From Oscillospiraceae bacterium (GTDB lineage: Bacteria; Bacillota; Clostridia; Oscillospirales; Oscillospiraceae): a stretch of 52,081 bases of DNA. Shown here one piece after another: positions 37,444 through 46,567 of this stretch; within the stretch, counting starts at the first letter, position 1; each line of letters starts with the position of its first letter. The position numbers and the translations under genes are program-made. A model generated the notes under the pieces. That model was not told where the DNA came from. It worked only from the letters and a program-made list of their open reading frames with translations, and did not search any database. The DNA lies in assembly GCA_017548065.1 (NCBI GenBank), contig JAFYNQ010000100.1, positions 1 through 52,081 on the forward strand, in the 5' to 3' direction.

Positions 37444-38151
37444 TTAACCGCCAAGATATGCTTTACGAACCTCATCACTGACTGCCAGTTCTGCGCCGGT
37501 ACCGGAAAGTGTAATAGAACCGGTTTCCAAAACGTAGGCACGGTCAGCGATCTGCAAAGCTTTGCTTGCATTCTGCTCAACCAGCAGGATCGTCGTTCCG
37601 GCATCATGCAGTTCCTGAATAATATCAAAAATCTGATCCACCAGAATCGGAGCAAGACCCATAGAAGGCTCATCAAGCATCAAGAGCTTGGGATGGCTCA
37701 TAAGCGCACGGCTCATAGCCAGCATCTGCTGCTCACCGCCAGACAAAGTACCGGCAATCTGCTTACGGCGTTCCTTCAGTCTGGGGAACAGTGTAAACAT
37801 TCTCTCAAGGTCTTCCTTGGAAACATCTTTCTGGGTAAAAGCGCCCATTTCCAAATTGTCCTGAACAGTCATCTGCAGGAAGATGCGTCTTCCCTCGGGA
37901 ACGTGCGCCAGTCCATGGCGTACAAGCTTGTGCGCATCCGTATGGGAAATATTTTTACCGTCAAAAATGACATTGCCACTACGGGGATGCAGCAGACCGG
38001 AAACAGTTTTCAAAATCGTAGACTTGCCGGCACCGTTAGCGCCAATAAGTGCGACGATCTCGCCTTCACCGACATCAAAGGAAACACCCTTCACCGCATG
38101 AATTGCACCGTAGTACACATGCATATCTTCAACACTAAGGATCGTACTCAT
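37444..38151 (-). CDS. livF: Branched-chain amino acid ABC transporter ATPase LivF
   Basis: 235 residues from ATG 38151 (MSTILSVEDMHVYYG) with AAGGAGGAAG upstream; the start lies within the last codons of livG. ABC ATPase: Walker A GANGAGKST, signature LSGGEQQMLAMSRAL, Walker B LLMLDEPSMGLAP. LivF-type features: HVPEGRRIFLQMTV. Energises leucine, isoleucine and valine (or related) uptake with LivG. Last gene of the operon. Confidence 0.95.
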   Translation of the reverse strand: MSTILSVEDMHVYYGAIHAVKGVSFDVGEGEIVALIGANGAGKSTILKTVSGLLHPRSGNVIFDGKNISHTDAHKLVRHGLAHVPEGRRIFLQMTVQDNLEMGAFTQKDVSKEDLERMFTLFPRLKERRKQIAGTLSGGEQQMLAMSRALMSHPKLLMLDEPSMGLAPILVDQIFDIIQELHDAGTTILLVEQNASKALQIADRAYVLETGSITLSGTGAELAVSDEVRKAYLGG

Positions 38152-38152
38152 A

Positions 38153-38998
38153 TTATTCTTCCTCCTTCTTGCCGAGATATGCCTCAATAACCGCAGGATC
38201 ATTCTTGATCTGCTCAGGTGTGCCCTTAGCAATGATCCGGCCGTAGTTAACAACAACAATACCCTCACAAACATTCATGACCAGGTTCATGTCATGCTCA
38301 ATGAGGAAAATCGCAATCTGGAACGTATCACGAATTCTGCGGATCTGATGCATCAGCTCTTCTGTTTCTGTGGGGTTCATACCGGCAGCAGGCTCATCCA
38401 ACAGAATGATGGACGGATTGGTTGCCAATGCACGGACGATCTCCAAACGGCGCTGAACACCATAGGGCAAAGAACCTGCCTTGGTATCCGCAACATCTGC
38501 AAGGCCCATAAAATCCAGCAACTCCATAGCGCGCTTATTTGCTTCTTTTTCTGCCTTAAAGTAAGGAGGCAGACGGAGCAAAGAAGAAATGAAGCCGCAT
38601 TTAATGGAATTATGCATACCTACCTTGACGTTCTCAAGTGCAGTCATATCCGTAAACAGACGGATATTCTGGAACGTTCTTGCAACGCCAAGACGGTTCA
38701 CCTTTGCAGTGGTCATACCCTTAGTGTTGATGCCGTTCACAAGAATACTGCCACGGGTAGGCTGATACACGCTGGTAAGCAAGTTAAAAATGGTTGTTTT
38801 ACCTGCACCGTTTGGGCCGATGAGACCGGATATCTCCGTAGGGCCAATGGTCATATTGAAGCCGTCAACAGCAGTCAAACCGCCGAAATCAATACCAAGA
38901 TTTCGGACATCCAAAACCGGGACTTTGCCCAAATCCTGCTGGCGGTGGAGGTTCTTACTAATGACCTCAACCATTTCACGGGAATACTTTTCAGCCAT
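38153..38998 (-). CDS. livG: Branched-chain amino acid ABC transporter ATPase LivG
   Basis: 281 residues. Walker A GPNGAGKTT, the degenerate signature LPYGVQRRLEIVRAL characteristic of LivG, Walker B IILLDEPAAGMNP, and the H-loop IEHDMNLVM. About 25 extra N-terminal residues (KYSREMVEVISKNLHRQ) precede the usual start. The ATG overlaps the livM stop by 8 nt. Confidence 0.95.
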   Translation of the reverse strand: MAEKYSREMVEVISKNLHRQQDLGKVPVLDVRNLGIDFGGLTAVDGFNMTIGPTEISGLIGPNGAGKTTIFNLLTSVYQPTRGSILVNGINTKGMTTAKVNRLGVARTFQNIRLFTDMTALENVKVGMHNSIKCGFISSLLRLPPYFKAEKEANKRAMELLDFMGLADVADTKAGSLPYGVQRRLEIVRALATNPSIILLDEPAAGMNPTETEELMHQIRRIRDTFQIAIFLIEHDMNLVMNVCEGIVVVNYGRIIAKGTPEQIKNDPAVIEAYLGKKEEE

Positions 38999-40070
38999 TT
39001 ACAGAACCTCCCTTCTTATCTTTCTTTTTAAACAAGTCCTTAATACGAACCTGAACGACCTGAATCATCTGCTTGACCTTGGGAGACCATGTCACAAGCA
39101 TAACAACGATCAGGACAATTGCGTAAATGATCATACGGTAGTCCTGAAGCTCACGCAACAGTTCCGGGACTAGATAAAGCACCGTTGTAGATATAATAGA
39201 GCCCAGAATATTACCCATACCGCCAAGCACAACAAACACAAGAATGTTGATGGAGGTATTGAAATTAAACTGGGAAGCATTGACGCTGGAATAGTTCAAT
39301 GCAAACAGCGCACCTGCCATACCGGCAAGGAATGCAGAGGTAACAAACGCCTTCAGTTTAAATGCAGTAACGTTAATACCAACAGACTCAGCAGCAATAC
39401 GGTTGTCACGGATTGCCTTAATTGCACGACCCTCTTTAGAATTGATCAGGTTCAGCACCACAAAAAGCGTAATCAGGATCAGGACAAATGCCACCGGGAA
39501 TGTTGCAATCTTCTTAATACCTGCAGCACCCATAGGTCCCTTCAGGATCATTTTACCGCCTTCAGCCAGCTTAATTGCTTCGGAGCTGAAAGCGAACTGA
39601 ATACCGTTAATATCCTTACCGACATACAAGTTACCAAAGATATTCTTGAGGATCTCACCGAAAGCAAGGGTAACAATAGCTAGATAGTCACCACGCAAAC
39701 GGAGAACCGGGATGCCAACAACAAAACCTGCAACACCCGCCAGAACGCCACCACAAACCATGGACAGCGCAAGGCGCAGGATCTCATTGTCAATGGTATC
39801 ACGGAAAATACCGGCAATGATAACACCGGTAAAGGCACCTACACCCATAAAACCGGCATGGCCAAGGCTCAATTCACCGGAAATACCAACAACCAGATTC
39901 AAAGAAACAGCCAGAACAATATAGACGCAAATCGGGATCAGGTAACCCTGCATAGACTTCGTCAGCATTTTACCTTCAGACATATACTGAAGAATAACAA
40001 ACGCAACAATTACAAGCGCATAGGTCAAAAAGTTGGTAAGTTGCGTTTTACGATCGTTTTTAATTCTCAT
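38991..40070 (-). CDS. livM: Branched-chain amino acid ABC transporter permease LivM
   Basis: 359 residues from ATG 40070 (MRIKNDRKTQ), with GAGGTGCGTT upstream. About nine to ten membrane helices and the LivM motifs ISGELSLGHAGFMGVGA and GGMGNILGS. A charged C-terminal tail (KDLFKKKDKKGG) is presumably cytoplasmic. The SD lies within the end of livH, coupling the two. Confidence 0.95.
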   Translation of the reverse strand: MRIKNDRKTQLTNFLTYALVIVAFVILQYMSEGKMLTKSMQGYLIPICVYIVLAVSLNLVVGISGELSLGHAGFMGVGAFTGVIIAGIFRDTIDNEILRLALSMVCGGVLAGVAGFVVGIPVLRLRGDYLAIVTLAFGEILKNIFGNLYVGKDINGIQFAFSSEAIKLAEGGKMILKGPMGAAGIKKIATFPVAFVLILITLFVVLNLINSKEGRAIKAIRDNRIAAESVGINVTAFKLKAFVTSAFLAGMAGALFALNYSSVNASQFNFNTSINILVFVVLGGMGNILGSIISTTVLYLVPELLRELQDYRMIIYAIVLIVVMLVTWSPKVKQMIQVVQVRIKDLFKKKDKKGGSVNG

Positions 40071-40078
40071 AACGCACC

Positions 40079-40960
40079 TCACACTTTCTCCTGAACCTGC
40101 TTACCCAGCAGGCCTGCAGGCTTGACCAACAAGACGATGATCAACACAAGGAACACAATTGCGTCACTGAACTGAGAGGACAGATAGGCCTTACTAAAGG
40201 TCTCAATAACACCCAGCAGAATACCACCAAGCATTGCGCCGGGGATAGAGCCGATACCGCCAAAAACAGCAGCGGTGAAAGCACGGATACCGGGCATAGA
40301 ACCGGTGGTAGGCTGCAAGGTAGGAACAGTGGAGCAAAGCAACACACCGGCAATTGCAGCCAAAGCAGAGCCAATGGCAAATGTAGTGGAAATGGTTCTG
40401 TTAACGTTAATACCCATCAGCTGTGCAGCATCACGGTCTTCAGAAACCGCACGCATTGCCTTACCGATCTTTGTCTTAGTAGTGAAGAAGTGCAGAGCCA
40501 GCATAATAACGGCAGATGCAACAATGGTAATGATAACTTCGCCGGTAATGGTGAGCTGACCGCCAAACAAGCTGATCGGTGCAGATGTCACAATACTGGT
40601 AAAGTTCTTGGGTGTAGCACCCCAAATCAGCTGTGCTGCATTCTGCAGGAAATAGCTGACACCAATGGCGGTGATCAAAACTGCAAGGCTGGATGTGCCA
40701 CGAAGAGGCTTATAGGCAAGACCCTCAATAATAATACCGAGAATCGTACAAACAGCCATTGCGATGAAGATACTCAACACCGCAGGAACACCTAAATAAT
40801 TTGTAGCGCTAAAGGATATGTACGCACCAACCATGATAACGTCACCATGTGCAAAATTCAGCATTTTTGCAATACCGTAAACCATGGTATAACCAAGTGC
40901 GATAATGGCATATACAGCGCCGATGCTAATGCCATTGATCAAATACTGTAAAAAACTCAA
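40079..40960 (-). CDS. livH: Branched-chain amino acid ABC transporter permease LivH
   Basis: 293 residues. The start is TTG 40960, with AGAGGA 7 nt upstream. Signature segments: LINGISIGAVYAIIALGYTMVYGI, MLNFAHGDVIMVGAY, and AFTAAVFGGIGSIPGAMLGG. Inner-membrane channel partner of LivM. Separated from the binding-protein gene by 148 bp containing a stable hairpin. Confidence 0.95.
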   Translation of the reverse strand: MSFLQYLINGISIGAVYAIIALGYTMVYGIAKMLNFAHGDVIMVGAYISFSATNYLGVPAVLSIFIAMAVCTILGIIIEGLAYKPLRGTSSLAVLITAIGVSYFLQNAAQLIWGATPKNFTSIVTSAPISLFGGQLTITGEVIITIVASAVIMLALHFFTTKTKIGKAMRAVSEDRDAAQLMGINVNRTISTTFAIGSALAAIAGVLLCSTVPTLQPTTGSMPGIRAFTAAVFGGIGSIPGAMLGGILLGVIETFSKAYLSSQFSDAIVFLVLIIVLLVKPAGLLGKQVQEKV

Positions 40961-41055
40961 TTGCTTGTCCTCTCTTTCCCGACAGCCAATGACAAGGAGC
41001 CAGAATGACTCCCTCTCATCGACTGTCGCATCTGTGGGGAATCACGCACAGAGCC

Positions 41056-41080
41056 GGATGGGGGTAAAGTGCCCCCATCC
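41056..41080 (-). promoter_or_regulatory. Hairpin between livK and livH
   Basis: Perfect 9-bp stem GGATGGGGG / CCCCCATCC (41056-41064, 41072-41080) without a following T-run. Likely an mRNA-stabilising or attenuating hairpin that lets the binding protein be made in excess over the permeases; that role is inferred from position. Confidence 0.6.
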
Positions 41081-41108
41081 AGCCTCAAAAATCATGTAAA
41101 ATTAAGGA

Positions 41109-42323
41109 TTATTCCTTACCAACGTAGACACCGTTCTCAATCACAACAGCCATGGGGCTCTTGGAAACTTCGCCGGTCTCCATCCAGGTCATGCCAGCAC
41201 CGGTCAGACCGTCAAAGGTCATGGAGGTGAACTGCTCAACCATGATCTCGTTGATCTCTTCAGCAGTCATGTCAGCGGTGACACCACCGTCAACACAGGC
41301 CTGGTAGATAGCATAGATAACGTCGTATGCGTCTGCTGCAAACTGGTTGGGAACAATGCCGGTCTTCTCCTGGTACTTCTTAACGAAGGACTGAGTCTTC
41401 TCATCCTCGGAGTCAGCGGAGAAGGGAGTCAGCAGCATCAGGCCTTCAGCCAGGGTGGGATCAAAGCCTTCAGTGGTCAGGATGCCGTCCATGCCGTCGC
41501 AGCCGAAGAACAGGGGCTCATAGCCGATCTTGTTAGCGTAGGTCAGAACCTGAGCAGCCTCAACAGCGTAGAAGGGCAGGAACACCAGATCAGCACCGGC
41601 CTTCTGGCAAGCGGTAACCTGGTTGGTCAGATCGGACTTATTGTCAGCGGTGAAAGCTTCAGCGCAAACGATCTCAAGACCAACAACCTCAGCCTGTGCC
41701 TTAAACTTCTCGTAGATACCGGAAGAGTATGCATCGGAGGAATCGTAGATAACACCGATCTTGGTGCCCAGCTTGTGCTCTGCAATGTAGTCTGCAGATG
41801 CAGTACCCTGGTTGGGGTCGGTGAAACAGATCTGGAAGATGTTGTCGCCAGCTTCAATGACGTCAACGCCGGAAGCGGAAGGAGTCAGCATGAAGATACC
41901 ATCAGCTGCACACTCGCCTGCAACAGCGGTAGAAGGAGCAGTAGTAACAGGGCCAGCCATGATCTGCATACCCCAGTCAACCAGAGAGTTGTAAGCATTG
42001 ATAGCCTTCTCTGCATTGTGCTCGTCGTCAGCAGTCTTCAGTTCAAACTGCAGGCCGCCCAGAGCGTTGATCTCTTCAACAGCGATTTCCATACCCTCTT
42101 TAACAGCAGTACCGTAAACGGCTGCACCACCGGTCAGAGGACCACACATACCCAGCTTGATAGCGCCGGCTGCTGCTGCATTTTCAGTAGCTTCACCGGT
42201 AGCTTCCGCACCCTGGGTTTCACCAGAGTCAGCGGTGGGCTGCTGTGTTTCGGAGGAACCACAGCCTGCGAACATTGCGATGACCATAACCGCGGCCATC
42301 AAAAGAGCAAATAACTTTTTCAT
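41109..42323 (-). CDS. livK: Branched-chain amino acid ABC transporter substrate-binding lipoprotein
   Basis: 404 residues. Lipoprotein signal peptide with lipobox FAGC (Cys21), then a Ser/Thr/Glu-rich linker, then a periplasmic-binding type I fold (IKLGMCGPLTGGAAVYGTAVKEGMEIA... pattern of Leu/Ile/Val-binding proteins; VIYDSSDAYSSG). Captures the amino acid outside the membrane for LivHMGF. The first gene of the operon, with a near-perfect promoter. Ligand could be another amino acid or amide; the family is broad. Confidence 0.93.
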   Translation of the reverse strand: MKKLFALLMAAVMVIAMFAGCGSSETQQPTADSGETQGAEATGEATENAAAAGAIKLGMCGPLTGGAAVYGTAVKEGMEIAVEEINALGGLQFELKTADDEHNAEKAINAYNSLVDWGMQIMAGPVTTAPSTAVAGECAADGIFMLTPSASGVDVIEAGDNIFQICFTDPNQGTASADYIAEHKLGTKIGVIYDSSDAYSSGIYEKFKAQAEVVGLEIVCAEAFTADNKSDLTNQVTACQKAGADLVFLPFYAVEAAQVLTYANKIGYEPLFFGCDGMDGILTTEGFDPTLAEGLMLLTPFSADSEDEKTQSFVKKYQEKTGIVPNQFAADAYDVIYAIYQACVDGGVTADMTAEEINEIMVEQFTSMTFDGLTGAGMTWMETGEVSKSPMAVVIENGVYVGKE

Positions 42324-42422
42324 GATAGGATCTCCCTTTCAAAAAATTTCGTTCATCATTATATAAAGATTCGTCGCAAATTGCAACCCCTCTTTAAAAT
42401 ACTAATGTGATGAAGTATGCAT

Positions 42423-42451
42423 ATTGTATCTCACTCGTGCACATTTGTCAA
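42423..42451 (-). promoter_or_regulatory. Sigma-A promoter of liv operon
   Basis: Minus strand TTGACA (42446-42451), 17 bp, TACAAT (42423-42428). About 90 nt of leader precede livK. Confidence 0.88.
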
Positions 42452-42462
42452 CCGTAGAAAGA

Positions 42463-42496
42463 ACAAAATATAATATTTTTCAAAAGAATATTTTGT
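42463..42496. promoter_or_regulatory. AT-rich inverted repeat upstream of liv promoter
   Basis: Perfect 9-bp repeats ACAAAATAT (42463-42471) and ATATTTTGT (42488-42496). The centre holds CTTTTGAAAAAT on the minus strand, loosely resembling a CodY box (about four mismatches). Could be a nutrient-regulator site or a weak terminator of the upstream PBP gene. Confidence 0.35.
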
Positions 42497-42512
42497 ACAA
42501 CTTCACAAACAG

Positions 42513-43889
42513 TCAATTTAAAGCGCCGTTTACACCCTTTTTACACGCTTCCAAAACGGCTGAAATTACAGGAATACAGTTCTTTCCGTAGCCTGTATCC
42601 TCCATACACACGATAAAAGCATAAGGATACGCATCATCCTGCACAAATCCCGCAAACATAGCATTGGACTTTTTCTCACCGCCGACTTCTGCTGTGCCGG
42701 TCTTTGCGCAAACCGTCAGTCCGGGGAAATTTTCAGCACCGTACCGCACAGAAACATTGTGGCTCATATATTCCGCAACTTTTTCTGCAGTGGCAGAAGA
42801 CATGATTCTGGTATTTCCCTTTGTCTGTGCCTCATAGGTGAGCGAACCACCTACAGATATCTCATCCACAAAATACATAGCATTTCCCTCTCCTCCGTTG
42901 GCAATTGCGCCAACAAATGAGAGAAAAGCCGCAGGGTTCACCTGATCGTTATATTGTCCGATAGCACTCCATGCAACGTTGACATCATGGGCATCATTAA
43001 TATCATAACTGCCGCCGGCAGTTGTAATGCCGTCAAATACAACGGGCTGTGTTATGCCAAATTGCGCAACATACTTTTGCAGTGTCTCTTTTCCCAATTG
43101 CAATGCAATCTGCGCAAATGCGCAGTTACAGGAGTTGGAAAATGCGGTTTTGATATCCTGCTCTCCATGCACAGCTTCGCAGGTGATTCTGTCCACACCA
43201 AACTGATAACTGCCGGAACAAGTAAACTTTTGGGTTTCAATATCCGGCACCGATTCCAAGGCTGCCGCCAATGTTACGATCTTAAAAATAGATCCCGGAG
43301 TATAAACAGATTGTGTAAAACGATTTAAATACATACCCTCATAAATGCCGTCAGGATCATTTGTAATGTCCGGCGGGTTGTCGGGGTCAAAAGCAGGCGT
43401 GGAAACAGAACACAACAGTTCACCGGTTTTGTAATTATAAACCGCAACCGTTCCCTTCCGTCCCCCAAGCGCTGTAAGCGCCGCCTTTTGAACAGATGCA
43501 CGCAGTGTAAGCTTTACAACGCCAGCCTGGTCGCCGTAATTATAGACACCGTTGAGCATATCAAAACCGGCGATCTGTTCCGCATAAGAAGATAGTGCAG
43601 GTGCATCCACATAGCCGTAACGGTCACCCAGCCAATGCACTGTTGACATGCGAAGGAATTTATCGGAAGAGTAATCTCTCTCCCCTTCCATATCCAGCAG
43701 CACATACCCCTCGCTGTCAATTACCGTTCCGCAATTGATATTGCCGGCATTATAAACGTGGGGTGAACCGGAAAACACTACCCACTCCCCTGCGCTTGTA
43801 GCATATTCAAAAAGAAAGAATATAAATCCACCAAGAAGGATCAGAACAAAAAGAATTGTGATCCAGGCACGTCCTGCAATTCTATTCAT
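42513..43889 (-). CDS. Class B penicillin-binding protein (transpeptidase)
   Basis: 458 residues from ATG 43889 (MNRIAGRAW), with GGAGGTGAAGCCG upstream; overlaps the end of the SEDS gene by 8 nt. One N-terminal membrane helix (about 9-28), then an extracytoplasmic transpeptidase: S200xxK203 in TPGSIFKIV, S253xN255 in SNSCN, and KTGTAE near the C-terminus. Shorter than division FtsI (no long dimerisation or PASTA domain) and like PbpA/SpoVD-type partners of SEDS proteins. It cross-links glycan strands made by the upstream FHA-SEDS protein. Whether it acts in elongation, division or sporulation is unclear. Confidence 0.92.
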   Translation of the reverse strand: MNRIAGRAWITILFVLILLGGFIFFLFEYATSAGEWVVFSGSPHVYNAGNINCGTVIDSEGYVLLDMEGERDYSSDKFLRMSTVHWLGDRYGYVDAPALSSYAEQIAGFDMLNGVYNYGDQAGVVKLTLRASVQKAALTALGGRKGTVAVYNYKTGELLCSVSTPAFDPDNPPDITNDPDGIYEGMYLNRFTQSVYTPGSIFKIVTLAAALESVPDIETQKFTCSGSYQFGVDRITCEAVHGEQDIKTAFSNSCNCAFAQIALQLGKETLQKYVAQFGITQPVVFDGITTAGGSYDINDAHDVNVAWSAIGQYNDQVNPAAFLSFVGAIANGGEGNAMYFVDEISVGGSLTYEAQTKGNTRIMSSATAEKVAEYMSHNVSVRYGAENFPGLTVCAKTGTAEVGGEKKSNAMFAGFVQDDAYPYAFIVCMEDTGYGKNCIPVISAVLEACKKGVNGALN

Positions 43890-45603
43890 CGGCTTCACCT
43901 CCAAATTTGCCCAATCGGATCGCAAAACTGGCATTCTGTCGTGTATCAGCCGCTTTAATAAATGCAAGCAGTCCCCATGCACCGATCATACTGGAGCCAC
44001 CGTTGGACAAGAACGGGAAGGTCACACCGGTCAAAGGTAGAACATCCACCGTGCCCAGGGCATTTAAAATTGCCTGAACAAGCAACACGCTGGCGGCCGT
44101 ACAGCTTCCGATGGTATAAAAGCTACTGCGACCAACAGCCGCACTTCTCAAAGCAAAAATACCCAATGCAACCACGCAAAGGATAACGATTGCCAGCATA
44201 ATAAGACCCCATTCTTCTGTCAGTGTTGCAACCGCGACATCGGAGTCTGCCGCAAAAATACTCTTCATCTGGCCCATACCTGCGCCAACACCCAGTATGC
44301 CACCTGATGCCATGCACATTAATGCACGGGTCTGCTGGTAACCGGCATCCAAAGGGTCTTCCCATATATGTCTGTAGGATTGAAAGCGTCGCATAGCGTG
44401 AGGCGCGATTTTCAGTGCAACAACACCGGCAAAGCCCAAGGAGGTGCAAGCCAGCGTGATGGTTCCGATGCTACCGGAGCGCATATAGGCGATCACCAGA
44501 AACGCACAGAAGAAAATAAGCGCTGTGCCAAAATCATTCATAAGGGCAAGGCAACCGCAAAGCGCAACGGAATATACGATGAAAGAAATCAGATTCCGCT
44601 TTGTCATGATCCGATCCATTGCAGAAGCGCCCACGTAAACAAAGCAAACCTTCGTCAGCTCCGACGGTTGCAGAGAGAAAGAACCCAACACCAGCCAGTT
44701 CTTTGCGCCGTAGTATTCCTGACCAAACAAAAGGGTTATGAGCAGGAAACAAATACCGGCCACACCGGCAACATAACGGAACACCTTGGCTCGCTGCAGG
44801 TCTCGCAGAGACCAGCCAACCAGCAGAAAGAGCACCACGCCAATAACCATAGCAATCAGCTGTTTAAATGCTTCATCCGGTGTTACAGTAGCGATGACAC
44901 ACATGCCCATGGTACACAGGAAGAATGCAATAGTCTCAACTTCAAAGGAGGTTCTTTTGATGCAAAGATAAAACAGCATCAGTAACCACTGGCATACAGA
45001 AATGCCGCCAAAGCCAAGAAGCACAGATTGGGCAGTTTCCCCACTATCAACAAGCAAAAAGGCAACTGCACACAAAAGCTGAAACACAGTCAACAGAATC
45101 AGATTGGAAAAATTAGCAAACACCGAGGAATTTCCGGTTCGCATTTTTGCAAGCTTTTGCTCCTGCTTTCCCGAAATGGGTTGCAGAACCATGTCTGCGC
45201 CACCGATGGTTATAATATCTTCCGGCTCAAGGGCACGAAAAGACACACGTATTCCGTTAACAAAGACACCGCCTTCGGAATCGGCATCTGTGATACTCCA
45301 GCTTCCGTCATCATAACGAGTCAGTACCGCATGGGAACGGGAAACACCTCTCCGATCCAGCACCACATCGCTACTTTTACTTTTGCCAATCACGTTTTCC
45401 CAATGAGTAAGGGCATATTTCTTGCCATTGGCAAGGCAAAGTCGAGCCCATATTTCAGGCTCTCGTTTAAACGTTAAAAGCGGATAAACGCACCGAACGA
45501 ATAACACCAAAGAAAGGATCGGTGCGATCCAGCGTAATATAGCAATAAACACATCCACATACACCTGCGGTGCATCATGAATTGTTGACGCTAAAAACAT
45601 CAT
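43882..45603 (-). CDS. FHA domain fused to FtsW/RodA/SpoVE-family glycosyltransferase
   Basis: 573 residues. N-terminal membrane helix (about 15-36), then a cytoplasmic FHA phosphothreonine-binding domain at about 65-140 (NVIGKSKSSDVVLD, GVSRSHA, GGVFVNGIRV). A SEDS polymerase of about ten helices follows from about residue 160, with the family motifs YYGAKNWLVLGSFSLQPSE and NDFGTALIF, and PFLSNGGSSMIG near the end. SEDS proteins polymerise lipid II with a cognate class B PBP, which is encoded immediately downstream. The FHA domain suggests docking to a phosphorylated partner, perhaps of a PASTA-type Ser/Thr kinase system; that is inference. ATG 45603 has GAGG 7 nt upstream. Confidence 0.93.
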   Translation of the reverse strand: MMFLASTIHDAPQVYVDVFIAILRWIAPILSLVLFVRCVYPLLTFKREPEIWARLCLANGKKYALTHWENVIGKSKSSDVVLDRRGVSRSHAVLTRYDDGSWSITDADSEGGVFVNGIRVSFRALEPEDIITIGGADMVLQPISGKQEQKLAKMRTGNSSVFANFSNLILLTVFQLLCAVAFLLVDSGETAQSVLLGFGGISVCQWLLMLFYLCIKRTSFEVETIAFFLCTMGMCVIATVTPDEAFKQLIAMVIGVVLFLLVGWSLRDLQRAKVFRYVAGVAGICFLLITLLFGQEYYGAKNWLVLGSFSLQPSELTKVCFVYVGASAMDRIMTKRNLISFIVYSVALCGCLALMNDFGTALIFFCAFLVIAYMRSGSIGTITLACTSLGFAGVVALKIAPHAMRRFQSYRHIWEDPLDAGYQQTRALMCMASGGILGVGAGMGQMKSIFAADSDVAVATLTEEWGLIMLAIVILCVVALGIFALRSAAVGRSSFYTIGSCTAASVLLVQAILNALGTVDVLPLTGVTFPFLSNGGSSMIGAWGLLAFIKAADTRQNASFAIRLGKFGGEADE

Positions 45604-45622
45604 AGGTATACCTCAAAAAGAA

Positions 45623-46450
45623 TCAGCGAACCATCCCACGAAGCATAGCGATTTCCTCGCCGTAGCCAGGAATCGTATTAGGTGTCTCCAGGATCATAGG
45701 CAGCTTGGAAAGCACCGGATGATTCACAACATTTTCAAAAAGTCCTGCTCCCAGGTTTCCGTTACCAAGAAGTTCATGCCTGTCCTTATGGCTGCCGAAG
45801 GGATTCTTGGAATCATTCAAGTGAAGCGCCTTCAGCTTGTCCAGACCGATGATTCTGTCAAACTCCATCAAAACACCATTCAGATCATTCACGATATCAT
45901 ATCCGCCGTCATGCACATGGCAGGTATCCAGGCACACACCGACATCATTGCTGCCAACACCGTCAATAATCATTTTCAGTTCCTCAAAGCGACCACCGAT
46001 CTCACTTCCCTTGCCTGCCATTGTCTCCAAAAGCACCGTAACGGGATAACCGGGTGCCAGCGCCTTTTTCAGCGCATCACAGATTTGAGAGATACCGGTC
46101 TCTGTTCCCTGCCCCACATGGCTGCCGGGATGGAAATTGTAATAATTTCCGGGAAGGTAGGCCATTCTTCGCAAGTCATCGCACAAAACCTCGCAAGCAA
46201 ATTCTCTTGCACCGGCTTCTGCCGTGCAAAGATTCATGGTATATGCGCCATGGGCAACCAAAGGGCCGAAGGAAGCTTCCTTCATTGCCACCATTGCATT
46301 TTGGCAATCAACAGGGTCTTCTTTTTTTGCTTTGCTGCCACGGGGATTACGTGTAAAAAATGCAAATGTATTGGCACCTATAGACTGCGCCGTGCGAACT
46401 GTATCAACAAAACCGTTACTAACAGACAAATGACATCCTGCATATAGCAT
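45623..46450 (-). CDS. nfo: Endonuclease IV (AP endonuclease)
   Basis: 275 residues from ATG 46450 (MLYAGCHLSVSNGF), with GGAG 8 nt upstream. TIM-barrel AP endonuclease that nicks DNA 5' of abasic sites in base-excision repair. Metal-ligand signatures: GCHLS, YYNFHPGSHVG, LLETMAGKGSEIG, GVCLDTCHVHDGGYD, LHLNDSKNPFGSHKDRHELLGNG, and PMILETP. Followed after 19 bp by the FHA-SEDS gene, so probably cotranscribed with cell-wall genes. Confidence 0.95.
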   Translation of the reverse strand: MLYAGCHLSVSNGFVDTVRTAQSIGANTFAFFTRNPRGSKAKKEDPVDCQNAMVAMKEASFGPLVAHGAYTMNLCTAEAGAREFACEVLCDDLRRMAYLPGNYYNFHPGSHVGQGTETGISQICDALKKALAPGYPVTVLLETMAGKGSEIGGRFEELKMIIDGVGSNDVGVCLDTCHVHDGGYDIVNDLNGVLMEFDRIIGLDKLKALHLNDSKNPFGSHKDRHELLGNGNLGAGLFENVVNHPVLSKLPMILETPNTIPGYGEEIAMLRGMVR

Positions 46451-46472
46451 ATTATCAACTCCTTTGCATAAT

Positions 46473-46501
46473 AGAATAACATATTCTGAAGAAAAAATCA
46501 A
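46473..46501 (-). promoter_or_regulatory. nfo promoter
   Basis: Minus strand TTGATT (46496-46501), 17 bp, TATTCT (46473-46478). Confidence 0.65.
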
Positions 46502-46528
46502 TTTCTCTATTCCATTTATCAAAAGGTG

Positions 46529-46537
46529 TGATATAAT
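46529..46537 (+). promoter_or_regulatory. Extended -10 promoter for WYL regulator
   Basis: TG-A-TATAAT at 46529-46537 on the plus strand, 30 bp before ATG 46568; the -35 is weak (ATTCCA). Confidence 0.6.
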
Positions 46538-46567
46538 GGACTAAATATAGAATCAGGAGGTATTAAC

